Notes: a model not told the origin generated them from the sequence alone. Counted from the stretch's first letter, positions 32,549 through 42,059 are shown. The stretch is 64,000 bases of DNA from Moraxella sp035181385 (GCF_035181385.1 NZ_JAXCJK010000001.1:186001-250000); one strand, 5' to 3'. Made by a program: numbers and translations.

Positions 32549-33880
32549 ATGAAATACCACATCACCCCAAGCACCACCTTTACAGGCACGCACAAAGTCG
32601 CCCCTGACAAATCCATTTCGCACCGCTCAATTATGTTTGGCTCTTTGGCAAATGGCGTAACAAAAATTAGCAACTTTTTGCAAGGCGAAGATGCTTTATC
32701 CACCTTGCAAGCCTTTGCGGATATGGGCGTGCAAATTCTCCGAGACGGTGATAAAGTTACCATTTATGGCGTGGGCATCAATGGGCTGACTGCCCCACAA
32801 AAACCTCTTGATATGGGCAATTCTGGCACGAGTATGCGACTTTTGGCAGGGATTTTGTCCGCCCAAGACTTTGATAGCACGATGATTGGCGATGAAAGCC
32901 TATCAAAACGCCCAATGGAACGAGTGGCAAAGCCTTTACGGCAAATGGGGGCGGTAATCGCCACAACAGGCGAGCGTGGCACACCGCCCATTCACATTAC
33001 AGGCGGTCAAAATTTGCACGCTATCCGTTATGAAATGCCAATGGCGTCCGCCCAAGTCAAATCCTGCCTGCTACTGGCAGGTCTTTGGGCAAAAGGCGAG
33101 ACCGTGATTTTTGAGCCTGAAACGACCCGAGACCACACCGAGCGAATGCTGACCGCCTTTGGCTATGATGTTAAGGTTACAAAATTGGAGCGTGGCAACC
33201 AAATTCGCCTAATGGGGGGCGGACAATTAACCGCTTGCGATATTGAAGTGCCAGCGGATATCTCGGCATCGGCGTTTTTTATGGTGGCAGGGCTGATTGC
33301 CAAAACTGGCGATGTGGTGCTACCCAAAGTGGGTATCAACCCCACTCGCACAGGCGTGATTGACATTTTACGCCTAATGGGGGCGGATATTACGCTGACC
33401 AATCAAACGCTTGTCGGTGGCGAACCTGTGGCGGACATTTGTGTCAAATCAAGCAAATTGCACGGCATTGAGATACCGCTACACCTAGTCCCCCTTGCCA
33501 TTGATGAATTTCCTGTGATTTTTGTGGCGGCCGCTTGTGCGACTGGCAAGACCGTTTTGCGTGGGGCAGAGGAGCTTAGAGTTAAAGAATCCGACCGCAT
33601 ACAGGTCATGGCAGACGGTCTTGCCACACTTGGCATTGATTGCACGGTGCTTGATGACGGTATTGAGATTGTTGGGCGTGGTGAAAATGAGTTTGTGTTT
33701 GGCAGTGGGCAAATTGACTCTCATCACGACCATCGCATTGCGATGAGTTTTGCGGTGGCAAGTCTTAGAGCGTCTGATAAAATCGTAATAAATGGCGTGG
33801 AGACGGTGGCAACCAGTTTTCCTAATTTTGCCGAGCTTGTGCAACAGGCGGGGCTTGGATTGGAAGTGGTTGATGATTAA
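32549..33880 (+). CDS. aroA: 3-phosphoshikimate 1-carboxyvinyltransferase (EPSP synthase)
   Basis: A 443-residue enzyme of the shikimate pathway. Motifs: VAPDKSISHRSIMFGSLANG, LDMGNSGTSMRLLAG, LSKRPMERVAKPLRQMGA, AEELRVKESDRIQVMADGLA and DSHHDHRIAMSFAVASL. The GNSGTSMR motif (rather than GNAGTAMR) and overall sequence place it with class II-like, alanine-poor active-site variants that often tolerate glyphosate, but this is only a sequence impression. It originally followed tyrA; the membrane/TIR pair now lies between. Confidence 0.95.
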   Translation: MKYHITPSTTFTGTHKVAPDKSISHRSIMFGSLANGVTKISNFLQGEDALSTLQAFADMGVQILRDGDKVTIYGVGINGLTAPQKPLDMGNSGTSMRLLAGILSAQDFDSTMIGDESLSKRPMERVAKPLRQMGAVIATTGERGTPPIHITGGQNLHAIRYEMPMASAQVKSCLLLAGLWAKGETVIFEPETTRDHTERMLTAFGYDVKVTKLERGNQIRLMGGGQLTACDIEVPADISASAFFMVAGLIAKTGDVVLPKVGINPTRTGVIDILRLMGADITLTNQTLVGGEPVADICVKSSKLHGIEIPLHLVPLAIDEFPVIFVAAACATGKTVLRGAEELRVKESDRIQVMADGLATLGIDCTVLDDGIEIVGRGENEFVFGSGQIDSHHDHRIAMSFAVASLRASDKIVINGVETVATSFPNFAELVQQAGLGLEVVDD

Positions 33881-33933
33881 TATTATCAAGGTCTTATAAA
33901 TCATACAACGCATGGATTATTCGTAGGCTACAG

Positions 33934-34809
33934 ATGCACTCCAACCAAAACAAAGGCATTATCTTGGGCTTAACCGCTTATGTAATATGGAGCTTATTTC
34001 CTTTTTATTTTAAGCAATTAAGTGCTTATGATGCGGTAGAGGTCATTGGTCATAGGTTGATTTGGACTTTTGTGATTTTGTTGATATTTTTAATCATCAA
34101 AAAACATTGGCAGGCGATTGATTTAATTAAACAAAACCCCAAGCTCATCATTTGGACATTTGTATCAGGCCTACTTATTGCAACCAATTGGTTGACTTAT
34201 GTATGGGCGGTGAGTCATGACAAAATCATTGATGCCAGTCTTGGTTATTTCATCAGTCCTCTGATGGGTGTGGCATTGTCGTTCTTTTTATTAAAAGAAC
34301 GGCTCAGGCTTTTGCAAATGATCGCCATTATTTTGGCAAGTGTGGCGGTAGCGATTCAGGTTGTTCTACTTGGTTTTTTGCCGATGGTATCGTTATTGTT
34401 GGCATTGTCATTTGCTTTTTATGGTATCATGCAAAAACGCACACCATTAGACAGCATTTCGGCATTATTTTTAGAAACCGCCATGCTTGTGCCATTTTGT
34501 GTACTTTGGTTTATGACCCATGATGTGGCAAGTAGCCAACCATCTTTTTGGTTGTCTGATGATATTTGGCTGCTGATGCTTGCAGGCCCTGTAACTTTGA
34601 TACCGCTATTGCTGTACAATCAATCCACCAAATTGGTGAGTTTTAACACGCTAAGCTTCATGCAATATATCACGCCCACTTCGGTATTTGTCATTGCAGT
34701 CTTTTATTATCATGAATTTATTGACATGAATAGATTGGCGGTATTTGCTTTGATTTGGCTTGCGTTGATGCTTTTTAGTGTGGATATGATAAAGCACAGA
34801 AAATCTTAA
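33934..34809 (+). CDS. rarD: EamA-family transporter RarD
   Basis: A 291-residue inner membrane protein with ten predicted helices. The beginning NKGIILGLTAYVIWSLFPFY and FKQLSAYDAVEVIGHRLIWT is the RarD signature. GYFISPLMGVALSFFLLKER and ITPTSVFVIAVFYYHEF follow. RarD proteins are putative drug/metabolite exporters (in E. coli linked to chloramphenicol sensitivity). It lies 54 bases after aroA and directly upstream of folB (9 bases), suggesting a rarD-folB-folK unit. Confidence 0.92.
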   Translation: MHSNQNKGIILGLTAYVIWSLFPFYFKQLSAYDAVEVIGHRLIWTFVILLIFLIIKKHWQAIDLIKQNPKLIIWTFVSGLLIATNWLTYVWAVSHDKIIDASLGYFISPLMGVALSFFLLKERLRLLQMIAIILASVAVAIQVVLLGFLPMVSLLLALSFAFYGIMQKRTPLDSISALFLETAMLVPFCVLWFMTHDVASSQPSFWLSDDIWLLMLAGPVTLIPLLLYNQSTKLVSFNTLSFMQYITPTSVFVIAVFYYHEFIDMNRLAVFALIWLALMLFSVDMIKHRKS

Positions 34810-34818
34810 AAGGTGTTT

Positions 34819-35184
34819 ATGAAAATGCAAATGAACGACATGGTTTTTGTAAAAGGGTTAAAAATCGACACAGTTATTGGTGTATATGACTGGGAGCGAG
34901 CAATTAAGCAAAGTTTGATTATTGATGCTAAAATTTATTGCAATATTCAAGACGCTTCCAAAACTGACGATGTGATTCATGCGGTGAATTATAAAACGGT
35001 TTGCGAAGATATTGAGGAAATTTGCCATGAGATGAAGGCAAAATTATTAGAATCTTTGGCGGAAAACATTTGTCAATATATTTTAAATCACTATCCGTGT
35101 GATGCAATTGCTCTTACCATTCATAAACCCAATGCCATCAGGCAAGCCCAAAGCGTTGGTGTGAGTATCACACGCAGTAAATGA
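34819..35184 (+). CDS. folB: Dihydroneopterin aldolase
   Basis: A 121-residue protein of the FolB tunnel-fold family: MVFVKGLKIDTVIGVYDWER, KQSLIIDAKIYCNIQDASKT, AVNYKTVCEDIEEICHEMK, LLESLAENICQYIL and IALTIHKPNAIRQAQSVGV. The catalytic lysine and glutamate positions are present. It makes 6-hydroxymethyl-7,8-dihydropterin for folate synthesis. The ATG at 34819 follows AAAAGGTG. It is paired with folK downstream, the next enzyme of the pathway. Confidence 0.93.
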   Translation: MKMQMNDMVFVKGLKIDTVIGVYDWERAIKQSLIIDAKIYCNIQDASKTDDVIHAVNYKTVCEDIEEICHEMKAKLLESLAENICQYILNHYPCDAIALTIHKPNAIRQAQSVGVSITRSK

Positions 35185-35203
35185 GCGATATGCAGAGCAA
35201 CCC

Positions 35204-35641
35204 ATGAAAATCATCGTCAGTGATTTGTCTGTTCTAAGTAAATTAAATGTCAGTGCATTTGTGGTGGCAATGGGTAGCAATGTTGATACTCATCGTGCAT
35301 TTGATATTGCTTTAAGAGAGCTGTTGCGATTGGGTGATTTGCAGATGTCCTCTTGGACTACTGGGCTTGATTTTACAGGCAAAACCAAGCTGGTTTATCA
35401 TAATGCCTGTGCAATGGTTCAGTTAGACTTGCCAATGTCTTTTGCTTATTTATCTGAGCAATTAAAATGTATTGAAGTTCTGTGTGGGCGAGAGTCAATT
35501 GGCCAAGCTGTGCCGATGGATTTGGACATTTTGGCGGTATTTGATGATTGCATTTGGCAAATCAGCAAAACAAGACTGCCTTTTAAAACGCACGAAAAAT
35601 CAGGGCTGTTGCAAGTGGCACATTTTTTGCTTGATGATTGA
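35204..35641 (+). CDS. folK: HPPK-like pyrophosphokinase, short form
   Basis: A 145-residue protein with HPPK features: FVVAMGSNVDTHRAFDIALR, LVYHNACAMVQLDLPMSFAY, LSEQLKCIEVLCGRESIGQA and VPMDLDILAV. The hallmark DLDIL with two metal-binding aspartates is kept. However, the usual RWGPRxxDLDIL is shortened to VPMDLDIL, and the C-terminal HPxxxxRxFVLxPLxEI segment is replaced by KTHEKSGLLQVAHFLLDD. Activity may thus be altered. The position after folB supports a folate role. Confidence 0.75.
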   Translation: MKIIVSDLSVLSKLNVSAFVVAMGSNVDTHRAFDIALRELLRLGDLQMSSWTTGLDFTGKTKLVYHNACAMVQLDLPMSFAYLSEQLKCIEVLCGRESIGQAVPMDLDILAVFDDCIWQISKTRLPFKTHEKSGLLQVAHFLLDD

Positions 35642-35805
35642 TAAAGCCTAATCACAACCAACGATTGTCATGATTTGCTTTTTAAGATCGATGTGCCATA
35701 CTGATTGTAAGGTTTTTCTGATTTTAAGGTTTTTGTTGTTGAGACTGGGGCGGGTGATAGCAATGGTTGCCATAATAAAAATGGTTTGGCCATCACCTTA
35801 AAAAA

Positions 35806-37764
35806 TTATCGTCCCAAGCTCTCTAATTCATCCCATCGTTCCAGCTTTTTTAAAAGTAGCTCGTCAATTTGCCCCAATCTTTCACTATATTTAGTAGCTA
35901 GTGCCAAATCAGAGACGAATAACGAGCCATCTGAAAGTTTGTCATTTAAGTTGCTCTGCTCGGCTTCAAGCTCGGCAATTTCATTTGGTAGGCTTTCTAG
36001 TTCTCTTTGTTCTTTATAAGACAGTTTGCGTTTTTGAATGGTAGTGGCATCTGATTGTGGTGCATTGGCCTTAAATTCATTTTTGGGTTTTTCCGTTTTT
36101 TCCACCTTTTCGGTGTTGGCTTTTGGTTTATCTTTTTCACTCCTTTGTTTTTGAATCAGATAATCTTGATAGCCACCCACATATTCTGTAATAACCCCAT
36201 CGCCATCTTTGTCTGTGTCAAATACCCAAGTTTGCGTAACTACATTGTCCATAAAAGTACGGTCATGACTAATGAGTAAGATTGTCCCTTCAAAGCCTGC
36301 AACATATTCTTCCAAAAGTTCTAGTGTTGCCATATCCAAATCATTGGTTGGCTCGTCTAGTACTAAGACATTGGCAGGTTTTAATAAGTTTTTGGCGAGT
36401 AAAACTCGGGCTTTTTCTCCTCCTGATAGAGCCTTTACTGGTGTTCTGGCTCGGTTGGGGGTGAATAAAAAATCCTGTAAATAACCCAATATGTGTGTTT
36501 TGCGACCATTGATCTCAATATAATCGCTACCTTGTGCAACATTTTCTGCGACCGATTTTTCACCATCAAGCTGTCCTTTGAGCTGGTCAAAAAATGACAC
36601 AAGAAGATTGGTCCCTAGCTTGATAGTACCGCCAGTTTTTGCATTTTCATCAAGCCCTAAAATCGTGCGAATCAAAGTGGTTTTGCCTACACCATTTTGT
36701 CCGATGATGCCTACTTTGTCGCCACGCATCAAGACGCAAGAGAAATTTTTGGCAAGGATTTTATCATCATATTCTAGCGTCAAATTTTTGACTTCACAGA
36801 TGATTTTTCCGCTTTTTTCACTGCTATTTTGTGTCAATGAAACATTGCCAACCACATCTCGTCTTTGCTTTCGCTCTTCTCGCAAGGCCTTTAAGGCTCG
36901 CACTCGTCCTTCGTTACGAGTTCTGCGTGCCTTAATGCCTTGACGAATCCATACTTCTTCTTGGGCAAGTTTTTTATCAAATTCTTCAAAAGATTTTTGC
37001 TCGCTTTCTAGCTCCAATTCTTTTAGCTCTTGGTATCGAGCATATCCACCCACCCCTTGCGTTACATCATAACTTCTTAATTTCCCTCTATCCAACTCCA
37101 CGATGCGAGTGGCCAAATTATCCACAAATTTACGGTCATGCGTGATGAAAAGTACGGTCAAATTTTGCCCCAAAAGATAGTTTTCTAGCCAAGCAATGCT
37201 TTCAACATCAAGGTGGTTGGTTGGCTCATCAAGCAATAAAATATCAGGCTTGATGACCAATGCACGGGCAAGTAGAACCCGTCTTTTGCGACCACCTGAA
37301 AGATTGATCAGGCGATCGTCAGGGTTTAGCCCCATATTATCTAGCAAAGTGCGAGCATGACGCTGTAAATCCCAGCCATGCAGTGCATCAATTTCGTGCT
37401 GTACATCGGTCATTTGTTCGCAGGCATTCATGTCGCCCATACCGCATCTGTCGGACAATGCTTGGTAGGTTTTTAAAAGAGTTGCAGTTTTATCATCACC
37501 ACCCATCACCACATCAAGGAGTGTGCCATCATCGTTGGGCACATCTTGAGCGAGCATGGCAACTTTTAAGCCATCTTGAATGATCACCTCGCCATCATCA
37601 GGGGATTGTGTGCCATTGATGAGTTTGAACAGGGTAGATTTGCCCTCACCGTTTCGCCCAATCAGACATACTCTCTCGCCTGCATCAACACTAAAATTGA
37701 CATGGTCTAAAATAGGAGCAGTGCCAAAGGCGAGCGATAAATTTTTAAGATGAATGAGTGCCAT
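35806..37764 (-). CDS. uup: ABC-F ATPase Uup
   Basis: A 652-residue soluble protein with two ABC domains. The first has GRNGEGKSTLFKLINGTQSP, signature INLSGGRKRRVLLARALVIK and DILLLDEPTNHLDVESIAWL. The second has GIIGQNGVGKTTLIRTILG, ALSGGEKARVLLAKNLL and VLVLDEPTNDLDMATLELL. The linker and a C-terminal coiled coil (about residues 560-650, KLSYKEQRELESLPNEIAEL) are as in Uup. There are no transmembrane helices. ABC-F proteins act on ribosomes or DNA structures; Uup limits transposon precise excision in E. coli. Confidence 0.93.
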   Translation of the reverse strand: MALIHLKNLSLAFGTAPILDHVNFSVDAGERVCLIGRNGEGKSTLFKLINGTQSPDDGEVIIQDGLKVAMLAQDVPNDDGTLLDVVMGGDDKTATLLKTYQALSDRCGMGDMNACEQMTDVQHEIDALHGWDLQRHARTLLDNMGLNPDDRLINLSGGRKRRVLLARALVIKPDILLLDEPTNHLDVESIAWLENYLLGQNLTVLFITHDRKFVDNLATRIVELDRGKLRSYDVTQGVGGYARYQELKELELESEQKSFEEFDKKLAQEEVWIRQGIKARRTRNEGRVRALKALREERKQRRDVVGNVSLTQNSSEKSGKIICEVKNLTLEYDDKILAKNFSCVLMRGDKVGIIGQNGVGKTTLIRTILGLDENAKTGGTIKLGTNLLVSFFDQLKGQLDGEKSVAENVAQGSDYIEINGRKTHILGYLQDFLFTPNRARTPVKALSGGEKARVLLAKNLLKPANVLVLDEPTNDLDMATLELLEEYVAGFEGTILLISHDRTFMDNVVTQTWVFDTDKDGDGVITEYVGGYQDYLIQKQRSEKDKPKANTEKVEKTEKPKNEFKANAPQSDATTIQKRKLSYKEQRELESLPNEIAELEAEQSNLNDKLSDGSLFVSDLALATKYSERLGQIDELLLKKLERWDELESLGR

Positions 37765-37838
37765 AATCGTCGGTTCAATGATAAAATAAGAGCCATTATA
37801 GCAAATTTTCTATATAATTTTAAATTTTGGAAAAATAA

Positions 37839-38057
37839 ATGACCGATATGCATACTCAGCTGATTGATTTACAAATCAAAATCACCTATCTTGAAAACAC
37901 AGTAGATACTTTAAATGATGTGATTGCCACCCAAGACCGTCAGTTAAAAAACTTACAAGACCAGCTTAAAATCATTTATAAGGATCTGCAAAATAATCAT
38001 GACGATGACGGCATTGCCCCATTTGATTTGTTGGTAGATAGACCGCCACATTATTGA
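37839..38057 (+). CDS. slyX: SlyX family protein
   Basis: A 72-residue coiled-coil protein: QLIDLQIKITYLENTVDTLN, DVIATQDRQLKNLQDQLKII and a C-terminal DGIAPFDLLVDRPPHY. The terminal PPHY/RPPHY is the hallmark of SlyX. Function is not established. It is divergent from uup, sharing a 74-base intergenic region. Confidence 0.88.
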   Translation: MTDMHTQLIDLQIKITYLENTVDTLNDVIATQDRQLKNLQDQLKIIYKDLQNNHDDDGIAPFDLLVDRPPHY

Positions 38058-38321
38058 TTAAAAATTGATTAAAAATTGATTGAAAAAATATTCATGAGCC
38101 AAGTGATTGGCAAAATATTGAAAATATGATGTCATGAAAATGACTGTGTAAGAAAATTACTTAAATTTATTTCTTGTGTTGCTGTTCAATTTGTTTTAAT
38201 ATAATAACCACGCAAGTTGTTATAGATAACATACAGTAGGATAGTACCTTGCGGATTGATGGCTTTTGGCTTTCTTGCTTGGATGCTAAGGGCTTTTAAG
38301 GAAAAAATTGGAGAATAAACT

Positions 38322-39713
38322 ATGCGTTTTTTTAATCATAAAGTTTTGGCGGTTGCCATCGCTTCTGTTGGTGCTGTTGGTACAGCACACGCTGCAGGGC
38401 TTGACCGTTCTGGTCAAGATATTAGTGCGTTTTTGCAAGACGGTACTTATGCCGAAGCAGTATATACTTACATTGATGCCAACATTTCTGGCAAAGACCA
38501 ATCTGGTAATGAAGTCAAAGACATCTCAGCACCTTATAACTTTGTTCGCTATGGCGCAAAAGCAGATGTCAATGATGTTGTCAGCATCGGCGTTCTATAT
38601 GATGAGCCTTTCGGGGCGGCGGTCAAATATACTGGCACAAATGATTTTGTATCAGATCAAGACAAAACCGCACAGTCAATGCTGGATACTGTTGTGGAAA
38701 GAATGACAGGTCCTGATGCAAAGTATCAAGAAAAGCTTGCTGGCACAATGTTGAAAGGGATCGCATTTACCAAACCTAATATTGAAAAAATTCGAGAGCG
38801 AGCTAAGGATTTTGGTACACCGCCGTTTGATAAAATTGGCGAAGTACTAAACCGCGCTGCTGATATCGGCGAAAGCACGCATGGTCAAGGCACCAATGTT
38901 GATATCCGCACCAATAACATCAGTCTGCTGTTTGGTGCCAAAGTTGCAGGACTTCAAATCTATGGCGGTCCTGTGGCACAGCGTTTGGCAGGTGAGGTGC
39001 ATCTGCGTGGTACAGCATATAGTGGTCTAAACGGCTATGATGCCAAAATCAGCCCTGATCATGCCGTAGGCTGGTTGGCTGGTGCGTCTTATTCTAAGCC
39101 AGAGATTGCCCTAAAAGCTGCTTTGACTTATCGCTCTGCGATCAAGCATGAGACCAACATCAATGAAATGATTCCTGTGTTAGGTTTCCGTGGCTTGGCA
39201 ACTGAAAATGTCCAAAAATTTAAGGTAACCACGCCTAAGTCTTGGAATTTTGATTTTCAAACAGGGCTAAGCGCCAAACATCGTCTGTTAGGTACTGCCA
39301 AAGTGCGTTATGTGCCTTGGTCTCAGTTTGATGTGCGCCCACCAGCCTATGGTAAGGTAACAGAAGCTGTCGCAGGCAAAGCACTGCCAATCGTCAGCTA
39401 TCCTAAGGACCAATGGGGCGTAGAGCTTGGTTTAGGTAAACAAATAAATGATAAATTATCCATTGCAGGTAATATTGGTTGGGACAGTGGTGCAGGTAAT
39501 CCTACAACATCGCTTGGTCCAATCAAAGGTTATTATAGTGTTGGTGGCGGTGTTAAATACAATGTTACACCACAAGTATCAGTATCTTTGGGTGGTAAAT
39601 ATCTCAAATTTGGCAATGCTACCGCACAGCTACCAACAGGTGCTAAGGTTGGCGAATTTAAGGATAATGATGGTTTTATCGCTGGTGTAAAACTGGCTTA
39701 TCACGCCAAATAA
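38322..39713 (+). CDS. ompE: FadL/OmpP1-family outer membrane protein, OmpE-like
   Basis: A 463-residue porin-like protein with a cleavable signal peptide (MRFFNHKVLAVAIASVGAVG, cleavage at AHA-A about residue 24). Like FadL, it has an N-terminal plug region (SAPYNFVRYGAKADVNDVVS), beta-strand-rich repeats and a C-terminal KLAYHAK, though without the usual terminal phenylalanine. It resembles the Moraxella OMP E, a fatty-acid-transporter homologue, with moderate certainty. A leader of about 264 bases precedes it, and the terminator is at 39753-39781. Confidence 0.8.
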   Translation: MRFFNHKVLAVAIASVGAVGTAHAAGLDRSGQDISAFLQDGTYAEAVYTYIDANISGKDQSGNEVKDISAPYNFVRYGAKADVNDVVSIGVLYDEPFGAAVKYTGTNDFVSDQDKTAQSMLDTVVERMTGPDAKYQEKLAGTMLKGIAFTKPNIEKIRERAKDFGTPPFDKIGEVLNRAADIGESTHGQGTNVDIRTNNISLLFGAKVAGLQIYGGPVAQRLAGEVHLRGTAYSGLNGYDAKISPDHAVGWLAGASYSKPEIALKAALTYRSAIKHETNINEMIPVLGFRGLATENVQKFKVTTPKSWNFDFQTGLSAKHRLLGTAKVRYVPWSQFDVRPPAYGKVTEAVAGKALPIVSYPKDQWGVELGLGKQINDKLSIAGNIGWDSGAGNPTTSLGPIKGYYSVGGGVKYNVTPQVSVSLGGKYLKFGNATAQLPTGAKVGEFKDNDGFIAGVKLAYHAK

Positions 39714-39752
39714 GTTAAGTAATTTTTATATAGTTTACATATTTAATAACCC

Positions 39753-39781
39753 AAAAACCAATACAGTTGTATTGGTTTTTT
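39753..39781 (+). terminator. Terminator after the OmpE-like gene
   Basis: AAAAACCAATAC/GTATTGGTTTTT stem and T-run, 40 bases after the stop. Confidence 0.85.
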
Positions 39782-39899
39782 ATTAACTATTTTTATGGTT
39801 TGAAACTCAAAGTTTGATTTTTAAACTCAAAGTATTTTAAAACATATAAAAAATCTGTTATCATAGCAAACCAAAATTTATTTTTTTTACAAAAATCTT

Positions 39900-40598
39900 A
39901 TGAAAATTTTACCAAATCGACAATATCTCATCGCACCGTCTATCTTGTCAGCGGATTTTGCTCGCCTAGGGCAAGATGTGCAAAATGTCTTGGACGCAGG
40001 GGCAGATGTCGTGCATTTTGATGTCATGGACAACCATTATGTGCCAAATCTAACCTTTGGGGCGATGATTTGTCAAGCACTCAAAGACTATAGCATAACC
40101 GCCCCCATTGATGTGCATTTAATGGTAAAACCTGTGGATACGATGATAGAAGCCTTTTTAAAAGCAGGGGCGGATATCATCACTTTTCACCCAGAGGCCA
40201 GCGAACATATAGACAGAAGTTTACAGCTTATCAAAGACGGTGGAGCAAAATGCGGATTGGTGTTCAATCCTGCTACGCCTTTGTCGTATTTGGATTATAC
40301 GATAGATAAACTTGACCAAATTTTGATCATGAGTGTCAATCCAGGGTTTGGTGGTCAAAAGTTTATTGATCATACGCTTGCAAAAGTGCGTCAAGTTCGC
40401 CAAATGATTGATGAGCGTGGACTTGATATTCGCTTGCAGGTGGACGGTGGTGTTAATCCTGACAACATAGGACAGATTGCTAAGGCGGGGGCGGATATGT
40501 TTGTGGCAGGCTCGGCAATTTTTGGTAAAGATGATTATAAAGCAGTGATTGACACAATGCGTGATGAGCTTGCTTTGGTAAGTACTAAGGTGGTCTAA
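39900..40598 (+). CDS. rpe: Ribulose-phosphate 3-epimerase
   Basis: A 232-residue TIM-barrel epimerase interconverting ribulose-5-phosphate and xylulose-5-phosphate. Motifs: IAPSILSADFARLGQDVQNV, VVHFDVMDNHYVPNLTFGAM, PIDVHLMVKPVD, MSVNPGFGGQKFI and LQVDGGVNPDN. These include the metal ligands (His, Asp) and the catalytic aspartates. The start codon directly follows the TTTTTTACAAAAATCTT leader. A small membrane-protein gene begins one base after the stop. Confidence 0.96.
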   Translation: MKILPNRQYLIAPSILSADFARLGQDVQNVLDAGADVVHFDVMDNHYVPNLTFGAMICQALKDYSITAPIDVHLMVKPVDTMIEAFLKAGADIITFHPEASEHIDRSLQLIKDGGAKCGLVFNPATPLSYLDYTIDKLDQILIMSVNPGFGGQKFIDHTLAKVRQVRQMIDERGLDIRLQVDGGVNPDNIGQIAKAGADMFVAGSAIFGKDDYKAVIDTMRDELALVSTKVV

Positions 40599-40934
40599 AT
40601 GACCAAAATAAACATGAAGCAAAACAATGAAAGCGAAATGCCAAAAAGTGTGATTCCTCTTGGTTTGACAATCGCACTATTCATGTCGTCGCTTGTGTTG
40701 AGCCTGATGGGTTATGGATTTCGCTTGATGATGGGTGATGATACTGGTGCAGTCATTAGCCATGCTGCTAAAGTTGTGCCATTTTTTGTCTTTGTCGTTC
40801 CCGCCCTCATTTGGCTTAGTAGTCTTTGGCTGAATAAAACAGGCAAGGCGGATATTCACCCTCGTAATGCTTGGACATTGGGTTGGCTATTATCCACTGT
40901 TGCCATGCTTTGCATTATGGGGGTGTATAGCTGA
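40599..40934 (+). CDS. Hypothetical membrane protein A
   Basis: A 111-residue protein with three hydrophobic segments (VIPLGLTIALFMSSLVLSLM, VVPFFVFVVPALIWLSSLWL, TLGWLLSTVAMLCIMGVYS) and a polar N-terminus. I see no known family. Its ATG abuts the rpe stop and its TGA overlaps the next gene's ATG, so the three genes are translationally linked. A later start (40614 or 40638) is possible. Confidence 0.7.
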   Translation: MTKINMKQNNESEMPKSVIPLGLTIALFMSSLVLSLMGYGFRLMMGDDTGAVISHAAKVVPFFVFVVPALIWLSSLWLNKTGKADIHPRNAWTLGWLLSTVAMLCIMGVYS

Positions 40935-41245
40935 TGTTCAATCGCATGATTCCTACTGGTATTGTCCCAAAAGGTGTGCCTAAGGCATTGATTGCGATGC
41001 TGATCATCGCTGTGATGCTGGTTGGTCTGTCGGGTTTTCGGCTTGGCGATGGTGATAAAATACAAGGTTGGTTGCATGTCTTAGAAAATTGGCTGATTTG
41101 CCTTGTCATCATTCCTGCATTGACAGCACTTGTAGCAATGCCGATAAAATACCGTGACCCAGAGTTTGATGTAAAAATGGCATATTATTTGGGTATGTTT
41201 GTATCTTTTTTGTTTATGATGGCAAAACTGCGCTATTGGCGATGA
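40934..41245 (+). CDS. Hypothetical membrane protein B
   Basis: A 103-residue protein with three hydrophobic segments (ALIAMLIIAVMLVGLSGFR, LICLVIIPALTALVAMPI, MAYYLGMFVSFLFMMAKL) and a basic end. It overlaps gene A by one base (TGATG). The two small membrane proteins are similar in size and topology and probably form a pair. Function unknown, and no homologous domain is recognised. Confidence 0.7.
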   Translation: MFNRMIPTGIVPKGVPKALIAMLIIAVMLVGLSGFRLGDGDKIQGWLHVLENWLICLVIIPALTALVAMPIKYRDPEFDVKMAYYLGMFVSFLFMMAKLRYWR

Positions 41246-41314
41246 GCTGGCAAACTTGAAAAACAGAGCTGATATCCCCAGTTATTATCATTATTATTTT
41301 TTTTGGAGTGGTCC

Positions 41315-42004
41315 ATGTTTGATAAGGCAGATGATGAATTGATTGAGCGTCTTATTAAGGAAGCTGAAACCATTATTAAAGAAGAATTACAAAAAAAACT
41401 GGCTCATGAGCTGGGTGTTGATTTTGAAAATTTAGAAGGCTTAAAAGCCCTAGAAGATTTGGTTGGCTTGGACTTATACAATCAAATTCAAAACCAAATT
41501 CACAATCAAAATGATCGTTTGGATACTTTGGACGCTGATGACCAAGCTTGTACCAAGAGTGATATGCAAGAAAGCACGACAACGGTATCACCTAAAAAAC
41601 GCCGTGGAAGACCGCCAAAATCAAGCAAAGTGGCACAAGACTTATTGGGTGATGATGGTGTTTTGACGAATGATACGATGAGTGATACTCAGGTAAAACA
41701 CAAAAAACCTTTTGCCAAAAGCCTGACCAAAGAATCAGCAGAAGATGGTACGGTGATTAAAGAGGCTATTTTGGAATTTGTTGAGCGAGAAGACGGTGTT
41801 TTGACCTTGCAAGAGGTGGGTAGGGAAAATGAGCCGATGGTAACGATTGCTTTTTCCCAGCAGGCCAAAGAGATGATTGGTGCGGACGAACTTCAAAATG
41901 TTGGTCAAAATATGATTCATGCTGCCATCACGACTGTCATGCAGCGTCAAATGAATGCATGGCACGCCCATGTTTATGACGAAACTCCAAAGCGATATAG
42001 TTGA
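41315..42004 (+). CDS. Hypothetical acidic protein with AT-hook-like motif
   Basis: A 229-residue cytosolic protein. The first 75 residues are acidic and helical (DDELIERLIKEAETIIKEEL). A KKRRGRPPKSS segment near residue 93 matches the AT-hook core (RGRP) that binds the minor groove of AT-rich DNA. The C-terminal half (EAILEFVEREDGVLTLQEVG, REEN-like linker, MIHAAITTVMQRQMNAWHAH) is conserved-looking but unassigned. The ATG at 41315 has GGAGTGGT as ribosome-binding site. A nucleoid-related role is speculative. Confidence 0.65.
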   Translation: MFDKADDELIERLIKEAETIIKEELQKKLAHELGVDFENLEGLKALEDLVGLDLYNQIQNQIHNQNDRLDTLDADDQACTKSDMQESTTTVSPKKRRGRPPKSSKVAQDLLGDDGVLTNDTMSDTQVKHKKPFAKSLTKESAEDGTVIKEAILEFVEREDGVLTLQEVGRENEPMVTIAFSQQAKEMIGADELQNVGQNMIHAAITTVMQRQMNAWHAHVYDETPKRYS

Positions 42005-42017
42005 TTGATATCACTAT

Positions 42018-42059
42018 AAAAATTTTCCGTCAAATTGATTTTGACGGAAAATTTTTTTT
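42018..42059. terminator. Bidirectional terminator between convergent genes
   Basis: Perfect stem AAAATTTTCCGTCAAA/TTTGACGGAAAATTTT with T-run, serving the AT-hook gene and the response regulator gene. Confidence 0.85.

Noticed and set aside
38043..38090. Tandem TTGATTAAAAA-like repeat before the OmpE-like gene as a phase-variation site
   Set aside because: Under three imperfect copies, and more than 200 bases from the start codon, so not convincing.
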